In this document: positions 1 to 5,692 of the stretch, one piece after another
Layout of the letters: each line of letters begins with the position of its first letter
Numbering within the stretch: position 1 is the stretch's first letter
DNA from: DATBMY01 sp036554605
GTDB lineage: Bacteria > Acidobacteriota > Blastocatellia > UBA7656
Assembly (NCBI GenBank): GCA_036554605.1
Contig: DATBMY010000520.1
Location: 1-12,694, forward strand
DNA: 12,694 nt
Reading direction: 5' to 3'
Made by a program: the position numbers and the translations under genes
The notes under the pieces: model-generated
What the model saw: only the letters and a program-made list of their open reading frames with translations
What the model was told of the DNA's origin: nothing
Databases searched by the model: none

Positions 1-2
1 CC

Positions 3-161
3 ATCAGACAGAAGCTGCCCGAGGGATTTCAGCGGTCCGAATTTCTTTTAGAGCACGGAATGCTTGACGCGGTCGTCGAGCGCAAGGATATAAAAGATTT
101 CATAATCAAATCTCTCAATTTCATGCGCGGGCAAAACGGAAAGCCCGGCGAAAGCAAGTAG
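3..161 (+). CDS. accD: Acetyl-CoA carboxylase carboxyltransferase subunit beta, C-terminal end (partial)
   Basis: Only the last 52 codons are in the window, in frame from base 3 to a TAG stop at 159-161. The residues IRQKLPEGFQRSEFLLEHG, followed by a M-L-D-A-V-V-E-R stretch, match the highly conserved C-terminal end of AccD. AccD is the beta half of the carboxyltransferase that moves a carboxyl group from biotin to acetyl-CoA to make malonyl-CoA, the first committed step of fatty acid synthesis in the cytoplasm. The N-terminal zinc finger and the crotonase-fold core lie upstream of the window. The next gene, folC, starts 40 bases later on the same strand. An accD-folC order is common in bacteria and supports the call. 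Confidence 0.93.
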   Translation: MRQKLPEGFQRSEFLLEHGMLDAVVERKDIKDFIIKSLNFMRGQNGKPGESK

Positions 162-201
162 GGGCAGCAGACCGCTCAGGGCTTTGGGTCTTCGAGTTCA
201 G

Positions 202-1518
202 ATGGATTACAAGCAATCGTTAAGTTACCTGTACGGGCTCGGCCACGAGATGCTTGCGGCCAAGTTCGGGCTCGATAACATCAAGCTGCTGCTTGAGAGG
301 CTGGGCAACCCGGAGCGCGCTTACAAGTCGGTGATCGTCGCCGGAACTAACGGCAAGGGCTCGGTCGCCGCTATGGTCGACTCGATGGCGCGCGCGGCCA
401 GGGTTGATACGGCGTTATACACCTCGCCGCACCTCGTGCGCATAGAGGAGCGGATCAAAGCGGGCGACCGCTTGATCAGCCCCGATGATTTCGCTCGCGT
501 GGCTACCCTTGTGCGCGATGCCTCGGAGGCGCTCGTCGCTCAGGGCAGGCTCTCGGCGGCGCCGACCTTTTTCGAGCAGGTCACCGCAATCGCTATGCTA
601 TGGTTTCAGGAGCGCGGCGTAGAGCTTGCCATCTTCGAAGTCGGGCTGGGCGGGCGGCTCGACGCGACGAACATTGTAGAGCCCGCGGTCGCCACTATTA
701 CTTCGATTGATTACGACCATCAGCAATACCTGGGCGACACAATCGTGGAGATAGCCGCGGAGAAGGCCGCGGTGATAAAACCCGGATCACGCGCGGTCAT
801 CGGTCGCCAGGCGCACAACGACGCCACCGAGATGCTTATGCGCCGGTGCATAGAGACGGGCGCGCTGCCCGTCTTTGCCAACGAGCCCCAATCTGTAACC
901 GCGAGCGATCTCGGCCGCATGACGTTCGATTACGAATCTTCTAAATCGCATTATAGCCGGATAATTCTCGGGGTGCGCGGCCGCCACCAGGCCGAAAACG
1001 CCGCCGCGGCAATCGAGACGGCGGAGCTGCTTTCGGATGCGGGCTTTGAGATCACCCGCGAGGCGATAATAAAGGGGCTGCGCGGAGTGAGCTGGCCCGG
1101 CAGGCTCGAATTGCTTGAAGGGCGACCTGCGATGCTGCTTGACGGCGCGCATAACCTGGCTGGCGCGCTTTCGTTGCGCCGTTATCTGGATGAATTCTGG
1201 AAAGGCGAGCTGACTTTGATCTTCGGGGCGATGGGCGATAAGGATATCGAAGGCATGGCCACGCACCTGTTCGACAGGGCGAAGACCGTCGTGCTGACGA
1301 GCGTCAATGACCGTCGCGCGGCCAGGGGGCCGCGGCTTGGCAAATCGGCGCTCGGCGGTTTCGGCAACGTCATTTTCACCGAGACGGTCAAGCAGGCTGT
1401 GAGCTGGGCGCGCAGCGTCACACCGCCTGACGGCCTTATATGCGTGGCCGGGTCGCTACATCTAGTCGGCGCGGTCAAACAGGTCATAGAGGAAGAGGAC
1501 CAGCAGCCTGCACTCTGA
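202..1518 (+). CDS. folC: Bifunctional folylpolyglutamate synthase / dihydrofolate synthase
   Basis: The product (438 residues from the ATG at 202) is a Mur-ligase-family enzyme that adds glutamate to dihydropteroate and to folates, using ATP in the cytoplasm. Visible family motifs are the P-loop GTNGKGS (about residues 48-54), TSPHLVRIEER (74-84), EVGLGGRLDATN (146-157), the D-H-Q...LG and AAEKA.VIK segment (172-193), HQAENA, WPGRLEL (298-304) and DGAHN (314-318). Length is normal for FolC. A TTG at 184 in the same frame would add six residues and has a weak AGGG just upstream. I prefer the ATG because the following D-Y-K-Q-S-L-S-Y-L-Y-G-L matches the usual FolC N-terminus. The stop overlaps the start of the next gene (TGATG), implying translational coupling. 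Confidence 0.95.
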   Translation: MDYKQSLSYLYGLGHEMLAAKFGLDNIKLLLERLGNPERAYKSVIVAGTNGKGSVAAMVDSMARAARVDTALYTSPHLVRIEERIKAGDRLISPDDFARVATLVRDASEALVAQGRLSAAPTFFEQVTAIAMLWFQERGVELAIFEVGLGGRLDATNIVEPAVATITSIDYDHQQYLGDTIVEIAAEKAAVIKPGSRAVIGRQAHNDATEMLMRRCIETGALPVFANEPQSVTASDLGRMTFDYESSKSHYSRIILGVRGRHQAENAAAAIETAELLSDAGFEITREAIIKGLRGVSWPGRLELLEGRPAMLLDGAHNLAGALSLRRYLDEFWKGELTLIFGAMGDKDIEGMATHLFDRAKTVVLTSVNDRRAARGPRLGKSALGGFGNVIFTETVKQAVSWARSVTPPDGLICVAGSLHLVGAVKQVIEEEDQQPAL

Positions 1519-2060
1519 TGTCTCACGAGCTTATAAAACGTGATTACTTGTATAAGGGACGCGTGCTCGATCTTTCCCTGTGCCGTTTCAACTCGGCCCA
1601 AAAGGGGGAGGTCGAAATAGAGATCGTCCACCACAACGGCGGGGCGGGCGCGCTCCCGTTGTTTGAAGACGGCTCGGTCGCGCTCGTAAGGCAATGGCGC
1701 TATCCGCTTGGCCGCTATTCGCTTGAGATAGCCGCCGGCCGCATCGAGCCCGGCCATACGCCCGAGCAAACGGCGCGGCGCGAGCTTGAAGAAGAGCTTG
1801 GATTGCACGCGAGAAGACTCGAAAAGATCGCCTCCTTCAATGTTGCCCCCGGGTACTGCGAAGAGCGCATACACGTCTATATCGCCACGGGCCTCGAAGA
1901 ATCGAGCCAGAGCCTTGATGATGACGAAGAGATCGAAGTCGTTCGCCTGCCATTCGCGACCGCTCTGTCGATGGTTGAAAAGGGCGATATCGACGATGCA
2001 AAATCTATAATCACTATACTGCTTGCCTCGAAGTTCATTGGCGAGTTAATAGGCCGATAG
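1518..2060 (+). CDS. Nudix hydrolase, ADP-ribose pyrophosphatase-like
   Basis: This 180-residue protein starts at the ATG at 1518, which shares one base with the folC TGA stop (TGATG). An in-frame upstream extension to 1440 would lie inside folC and is not credible. Residues 74-96 form the Nudix box, GRIEPGH followed after seven residues by RELEEELGL (88-96), so the metal-binding R-E-x-x-E-E core is intact. The first Glu of the usual G-x5-E pattern is His80 here. The preceding residues (VRQWRYPLG, then SLEIAAG) are typical of the ADP-ribose pyrophosphatase branch, which hydrolyses nucleoside diphosphate sugars such as ADP-ribose to AMP and a sugar phosphate. The real substrate cannot be fixed from sequence. 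It is the third gene of the accD operon. Confidence 0.88.
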   Translation: MSHELIKRDYLYKGRVLDLSLCRFNSAQKGEVEIEIVHHNGGAGALPLFEDGSVALVRQWRYPLGRYSLEIAAGRIEPGHTPEQTARRELEEELGLHARRLEKIASFNVAPGYCEERIHVYIATGLEESSQSLDDDEEIEVVRLPFATALSMVEKGDIDDAKSIITILLASKFIGELIGR

Positions 2061-2064
2061 CACC

Positions 2065-2847
2065 GTGAGCATTCTCAAAAAGATTCTCATATACATCTGG
2101 GCGCCGGTGGCAAACCTCTTGTGGTACTTATACACGGTGGTGATGGCGAGCATATCGCTCATACTCTCGCCGTTTGACAGGACCGGCGAGATGCAACACT
2201 GGTGCGCGCGCTGGTGGTGCCGGTTGATCGCCTGGACCATAGGCGCGCGTATAAGAGTCACCGGCAAAGAGAACGTCCGGCGAGACTGCAACTACGTCTA
2301 TATGGCGAATCATTGCAGCCTCGTAGACATCCCGGCGTTATTTGCTTACCTGCCCTACCAGTTCAGAATAATGGCGAAGAAGGAGCTCTTTTACGTCCCC
2401 TTCATGGGCTGGCATCTATGGACCGCGGGAAACTTTCCCGTCGACCGCAGCGACGGGCGCAAGACGGCGCGCTCTTTGCGCCGGGTGATAGAGGGGGTGC
2501 GCAATGGCAAATCGCTTGCGGTCTTTCCGGAGGGCACGCGCTCTATTGACGGAAGGCTCCAGCCGTTCAAACCCGGCGCGTTCAAGATAGCATTGCGCGC
2601 GGGTGTTCCAATCGTGCCGGTGACGATACGCGGGACGCACAAGGTCTTGCCAAAGGGATCGCTTGCGCCGCGAGGCGGCCGCGTCGAAGTGATAATCGGC
2701 GAACCCATAGAGACAAGAGAGTACAGCGAGAAAAGTCTCCCTCAACTAATTGAAAGGACACGACAGGCGATCGCTTCGCGGCTCGAAGCTCCGGCCGCGA
2801 AGCGCGAACGACAGGTGGGCCTGACCGCGCCTTCCGCCGGTAGATAA
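2065..2847 (+). CDS. plsC: 1-acyl-sn-glycerol-3-phosphate acyltransferase (PlsC/LPLAT family)
   Basis: This 260-residue membrane-associated acyltransferase begins with GTG, four bases after the Nudix stop, so it is clearly cotranscribed. It has a hydrophobic N-terminal segment (about residues 7-34) followed by the four family blocks: NHCSLVD (82-88, the catalytic H-x4-D), the F-P-V-D-R-S block (124-129), FPEGTRS (154-160) and VPVTIRG (184-190). The family transfers an acyl chain to the sn-2 position of lysophosphatidic acid to make phosphatidic acid, the core phospholipid precursor. Placement in an operon with accD agrees with a lipid role. The C-terminus (about 245-260) is a basic, poorly conserved tail. 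Related LPLAT enzymes can use other lysolipids, so the exact substrate is inferred. Confidence 0.9.
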   Translation: MSILKKILIYIWAPVANLLWYLYTVVMASISLILSPFDRTGEMQHWCARWWCRLIAWTIGARIRVTGKENVRRDCNYVYMANHCSLVDIPALFAYLPYQFRIMAKKELFYVPFMGWHLWTAGNFPVDRSDGRKTARSLRRVIEGVRNGKSLAVFPEGTRSIDGRLQPFKPGAFKIALRAGVPIVPVTIRGTHKVLPKGSLAPRGGRVEVIIGEPIETREYSEKSLPQLIERTRQAIASRLEAPAAKRERQVGLTAPSAGR

Positions 2848-2869
2848 ACTCGCCGGGAAGAAAGAAGCA

Positions 2870-2898
2870 TTGAATATCCTCCGCGCCGGCCCCATAAT
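2870..2898 (+). promoter_or_regulatory. Candidate sigma70-type promoter for the CPBP protease gene
   Basis: TTGAAT (2870-2875) is separated by 17 bases from CATAAT (2893-2898), four and five matches to the consensus hexamers. Transcription would start near 2905, about 30 bases before the ATG at 2934. It lies in the 86-base gap after plsC, so the protease gene may be transcribed independently of the accD operon. Confidence 0.5.
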
Positions 2899-2933
2899 GA
2901 TCTAAAAGTGAAAGGTAGAATCAGAATACCGAG

Positions 2934-3905
2934 ATGCAAGACCAGGTAAATCAGGCGCAGATTTGCGCAGCATGCGGCGAGCTAATTGTTCGCCAAGACG
3001 GCACACACTCAGAGCTGTGCGCGAAGTGCGAGGGAGCCCGACCGGCGTCGTACCAGAATGCTTCGGCCGAGCCCTTTGAATTGCAGGAGGCGGGCGTCCC
3101 GGCTTATGGCGATCCCTACGCGCCGGCGACGCAAGCAGGAGCGATTGACCCGGATAATCCCGGATGGGGACCTTTAACCGGCATCGGCACGTGGCTCTTC
3201 AGCGTCATTGCATTAATATTCGTCCAGGCTATCGCGGTCTTCGGTTACTATTTCTACCAGAGAGGGCAGGGATTTGAGGTCCCCAACCTTCAAGATACCG
3301 GCGCATTCGCGACCTGGGTTCAGAGCCCGCAGGTTCTGTTCGTAGCGATAATATCAACGATCGGGGCGCACCTTCTCACTTTCTTATTCTGCTTGGCAGT
3401 TATTCGCGGATTTAAGAAGCGCCCGTTTCTGGCTTCACTCGGCTGGCACTGGGCGGGCCATTCCGTCTTCTACTGGATCGGAATATCGATTGCGATCATC
3501 GGCGGTCTGATTCTGCTCAACAACCTGCTGCTCAAAGTGCTGCCTCAGGCCGAGACGCCTTTTGACGACATGTTGAAGGCTTCGGTGCCGATCAAATACG
3601 CGGTCGCCTTTATGGCTACGTTCACCGCGCCCTTTATTGAAGAGGTCATATATCGCGGCGTGCTCTATGGTGGATTGAGGAGCCGCCTTTCGGTCGTGCC
3701 TACCATCCTGACCGTGACCATGCTATTTGCGGCCGTCCATGTGCTGCAGTATCAGGGGGGCTGGGTTACGATAGTTTCGCTCGCTCTGCTCAGCTTGATA
3801 CTTACTATCGTTAGGGCGAGGACGAAATCGATTCTCCCTCCGGTGCTGATACACACAATCAACAACGCTTTCTTTTCGACGATTCTTGTGCTCGGTTTTG
3901 ATTAA
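2934..3905 (+). CDS. CPBP-family intramembrane metalloprotease with N-terminal zinc ribbon
   Basis: This 323-residue protein starts with a short cytoplasmic-type zinc ribbon (C11-x2-C14 and C29-x2-C32), then a proline- and alanine-rich linker (about 36-80), then a multi-span membrane domain. The membrane part carries the CPBP (CAAX protease and bacteriocin-processing, Rce1/ABI) signature: EEVIYR (236-241, the E-E-x3-R motif), a conserved His269 in FAAVHV and H307-x3-N311. These residues are those proposed to act in metal-dependent proteolysis inside the membrane. The substrate is unknown. The start is the ATG at 2934; only a weak ribosome site (AAAGG well upstream, GAG abutting the ATG) is seen. 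A 7-bp hairpin (3891-3897 with 3904-3910) covers the stop but has no T-run. The next gene converges on it, 11 bases away. Confidence 0.87.
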   Translation: MQDQVNQAQICAACGELIVRQDGTHSELCAKCEGARPASYQNASAEPFELQEAGVPAYGDPYAPATQAGAIDPDNPGWGPLTGIGTWLFSVIALIFVQAIAVFGYYFYQRGQGFEVPNLQDTGAFATWVQSPQVLFVAIISTIGAHLLTFLFCLAVIRGFKKRPFLASLGWHWAGHSVFYWIGISIAIIGGLILLNNLLLKVLPQAETPFDDMLKASVPIKYAVAFMATFTAPFIEEVIYRGVLYGGLRSRLSVVPTILTVTMLFAAVHVLQYQGGWVTIVSLALLSLILTIVRARTKSILPPVLIHTINNAFFSTILVLGFD

Positions 3906-3916
3906 CCGGGCAGCGA

Positions 3917-4585
3917 TCATAACAGCCACAGGTCGCGCGTCGGATAGAAATCGGGCGAGCGGTCCGGGTGCTGGCGATGCCATTCAAGATAGCGCCGGTG
4001 CCATTTTTCATACCGCGCGTCGGAGCCGCGAATCTCTCTATGTGGTATCTCCTGTAACCATCGCTCGACCCGCCAGACGTTACGCATGGAAAAACGCCAA
4101 TCGTAATTGCCTAGATCATACAGGCTCGCCGCGGCGTACCCGGTGATGCGGCCGGTCTTGTCAATGTAAGGATCGTAATAGCTCATCACCAGATCGCGCA
4201 CGGTCCTGAAGACCGGCTTTCGCCCATGTAATCCTATGTCGCGTGAGCGCGCAACCGAGCCATATCCACCCTCGGCCTTGTACAAGAAGAGCACATGATC
4301 GAGCTTGTCCTGAGACTCGATGCTCACGAGAAGGGGAGCATACCCGTGCTGTTCGAGTATCGCCGCGGCGATCAGCGCTCCTTCCAGACAATGCGAGCGG
4401 TTCTCTATGAGCGCCCGCCGAAATGAGAAGCAGGTCTCCTGATCGCTCTCGCGGTTATAAGGCATCAGCCGTATAAACTTCTGCACCTGGATGGGGGTTC
4501 GGTGCTCTCTGATTATCTTCAACTCTGGTTCTGTATAGAGTTCCAGTCCGGGCCTCATTGGCGCATTTTTCGGCTTTTGATACAT
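3917..4585 (-). CDS. Hypothetical protein, transglutaminase-like fold (putative)
   Basis: This minus-strand gene encodes 222 residues from the ATG at 4585. A TTG at 4594 would add three residues, and an ATG at 4558 would remove nine. No signal peptide or membrane segment is visible. The pattern SHCLEGALIAAAILEQHGY (Cys66), then D-H-V (His97) and S-R-D (Asp116), has the order and rough spacing of the Cys-His-Asp triad of transglutaminase-like cysteine enzymes. The following G-R-K-P-V-F-R-T-V-R-D-L and S-Y-Y-D-P-Y segments look like a conserved bacterial hypothetical family that I recall only loosely. The C-terminal quarter is rich in Trp, Arg and His. No function is assigned. It could be a peptidase, an amidase or an inactive relative. 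It is convergent with the CPBP gene and divergent from the small membrane protein gene. Confidence 0.72.
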   Translation of the reverse strand: MYQKPKNAPMRPGLELYTEPELKIIREHRTPIQVQKFIRLMPYNRESDQETCFSFRRALIENRSHCLEGALIAAAILEQHGYAPLLVSIESQDKLDHVLFLYKAEGGYGSVARSRDIGLHGRKPVFRTVRDLVMSYYDPYIDKTGRITGYAAASLYDLGNYDWRFSMRNVWRVERWLQEIPHREIRGSDARYEKWHRRYLEWHRQHPDRSPDFYPTRDLWLL

Positions 4586-4601
4586 ATTCGTCAAGCCGGC
4601 G

Positions 4602-4630
4602 GTGTGAGCAATTCTCTTACACCACTGTAA
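4602..4630. promoter_or_regulatory. Overlapping operator-like inverted repeats in a divergent intergenic region
   Basis: GTGTGAG (4602-4608) faces CTTACAC (4616-4622), with one G-T mismatch in seven pairs. Overlapping this, TTACA (4617-4621) faces TGTAA (4626-4630) across four bases. The element lies 17-45 bases upstream of the minus-strand start at 4585, where a repressor or activator could act. The 206-base gap (4586-4791) also serves the divergent small membrane protein gene. I found no convincing -35/-10 pair in it. Confidence 0.25.
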
Positions 4631-4791
4631 AACTTCAGGTCATTGCCGCGGATAAAGGTTTGTCTCCAAACAGCGGGCCAAATAGCGATAAGCCCGCTGG
4701 TCAGGCTAGTTGTCGAGGACTGCATCGTGGAAGCGCGGAGCAGGGAGATTGGCACAGGGGTTGCCAGTTTAGATTATGGGAGATGATAGTC

Positions 4792-5022
4792 ATGATTGGC
4801 TTAATAGTTCTAATCATTATAATGGCGATGGTTTTCGCGCTCGCTCTTGGGATCAGCTATATGTGCCTTGAGTCTGTGATGAAAGCAATGGCGCGTGGCC
4901 TCAACAGGACGCCGCTAGAGATTTCAGCCATACGGCGTCACGCATACCCGCGCCGCGCACCGGCGAGATTTCAGGTTGTTGAGGCTATAAAGACGCGATT
5001 GCAGGCTCTGGCTTCTCACTAA
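4792..5022 (+). CDS. Small single-span membrane protein of unknown function
   Basis: The predicted product is 76 residues. Residues 2-23 are almost entirely Ile, Leu, Val, Met, Ala and Phe, forming one transmembrane helix at the N-terminus. A basic tail of about 50 residues follows (R-R-H, R-R-A and similar clusters), predicted to sit in the cytoplasm. The ATG at 4792 is chosen because GGGAG (4778-4782) lies nine bases upstream. The in-frame ATG at 4783 abuts that site, and the longer frame back to 4558 reads through low-quality sequence. I do not recognise the family. The reality of the gene is supported by the ribosome site and by the strong terminator 34 bases after its stop. The stop codon lies in the loop of a 15-bp hairpin. 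Confidence 0.65.
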   Translation: MIGLIVLIIIMAMVFALALGISYMCLESVMKAMARGLNRTPLEISAIRRHAYPRRAPARFQVVEAIKTRLQALASH

Positions 5023-5043
5023 CTCTGGCCAGAGCCTGCAATC
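4997..5043 (+). repeat. 15-bp perfect inverted repeat spanning a stop codon
   Basis: Bases 4997-5011 (GATTGCAGGCTCTGG) are exactly complementary to 5029-5043, with a 17-base loop. The loop contains the TAA stop (5020-5022) of the small membrane protein gene. Loop bases 5017-5023 (CACTAAC) are in turn complementary to 5050-5056 (GTTAGTG), just before the terminator, which would give an H-type pseudoknot. On the minus strand the same hairpin is followed by a short T-rich stretch, so it could weakly stop the converging ytxJ transcript. Confidence 0.7.
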
Positions 5044-5055
5044 TCTGTGGTTAGT

Positions 5056-5085
5056 GGGCGAGCAGATGGTCTCGCCCTTTTTTTT
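5056..5085 (+). terminator. Intrinsic terminator of the small membrane protein gene
   Basis: GGGCGAG (5056-5062) pairs with CTCGCCC (5071-5077) around an eight-base loop and is followed directly by eight T (5078-5085). This is a canonical rho-independent terminator for plus-strand transcripts. On the minus strand there is no T-run after the stem. Confidence 0.88.
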
Positions 5086-5094
5086 CAGACGAAG

Positions 5095-5448
5095 CTATTG
5101 ACCAGCGAGTTCTATAGCATCCTCAAGCGACGCGCTTGTTATGTCGAAATGCGACGCATTCCAGACTTGCCTTCCATTACTTATTAAGATTGCCTGCGGG
5201 GATTGGTGCTGTATCCGCAACCGGCGCGCGGCTTCATCAGAGACGGTTCGCGCGTTCTGAACGGTTATCAGGTTATAGCTGACTCTCGAATCCGCGCTCT
5301 CAAGATGCGACTGAAGCTCTCTGAAAGCGCGCGCGCTGATAGGACAGGTGAGACTATGTTTAAAGAGCAGAACCGGTCGCGCGGCAGACTCCTGTAGCGC
5401 GCGCTCTAGATCGGCAATGCTCGTCAGATCTTTAAGTTTATCGTTCAT
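5095..5448 (-). CDS. ytxJ: YtxJ-like bacillithiol-system monothiol redox protein
   Basis: This 117-residue protein has a small thioredoxin-like layout with one active-site cysteine. FKHSLTCPIS (29-38, Cys35) and HQSPQAILI (81-89, with the cis-Pro of the fold), followed by a late A-S-H, match the YtxJ/DUF2847 family. That family is proposed to remove bacillithiol from oxidised proteins, acting as a bacilliredoxin or monothiol glutaredoxin analogue in the cytoplasm. It is known mainly from Firmicutes, Bacteroidetes and some other phyla. The ATG at 5448 has a strong ribosome site (GAGGGAG, 5454-5460 on the minus strand, spacing five). No bacillithiol synthesis gene (bshA, bshB, bshC) lies in the window. 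It diverges from the VWA gene starting at 5693. Confidence 0.85.
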   Translation of the reverse strand: MNDKLKDLTSIADLERALQESAARPVLLFKHSLTCPISARAFRELQSHLESADSRVSYNLITVQNARTVSDEAARRLRIQHQSPQAILISNGRQVWNASHFDITSASLEDAIELAGQ

Positions 5449-5513
5449 GATGACTCCCTCTGTTTAATACGGAATTGTTACAGGCGGCGGCCGGGGCTTG
5501 CAAGGTGGATGGA

Positions 5514-5541
5514 CATTCGCGAATGGTTTTCTTAATATAAT
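5514..5541 (+). promoter_or_regulatory. Palindrome plus perfect TATAAT: possible regulated promoter of the first VWA gene
   Basis: CATTCGCGAATG (5514-5525) is a perfect 12-bp palindrome. TATAAT (5536-5541) lies ten bases after it. No good -35 hexamer stands at 16-18 bases; TGGACA at 5510-5515 is 20 bases away. The palindrome covers the -35 position, as expected for a factor-dependent promoter. The reverse strand of the same AT-rich patch could also serve ytxJ. The leader from here to the ATG at 5693 is about 145 bases, with nothing else recognisable. Confidence 0.35.
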
Positions 5542-5692
5542 TATCTGCTCAGAGGCCACGAAAGGACTTCTACCCGTCATCTAATACGCGGGAAGGGGCG
5601 AAGTGTGGCTTTCAACGGACTACGCCGAGTCCCCGACAACCAGAGATAGAAGCGACCCGAGCCGCTTAATCCATCAGAACGGAGAACCAGAA

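Noticed and set aside
787..1874. Long minus-strand open frames (159 and 230 codons) opposite folC and the Nudix gene
   Set aside because: They are antisense shadows of well-supported genes, show no recognisable motif, and arise easily in GC-rich codon-biased DNA.
3891..3910. Hairpin over the CPBP stop codon as a bidirectional terminator
   Set aside because: Only seven pairs including a wobble, and no T-run on either strand.
4558..4791. N-terminal extension of the small membrane protein to 4558
   Set aside because: The added residues look non-coding, overlap the start of the minus-strand gene, and the good ribosome site lies at 4778-4782.
5603..5692. GTG start with AAGGGG upstream for the first VWA gene
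   Set aside because: It would put 30 polar residues ahead of a clean signal peptide. The ATG at 5693 has its own GGAG and directly begins the signal peptide.
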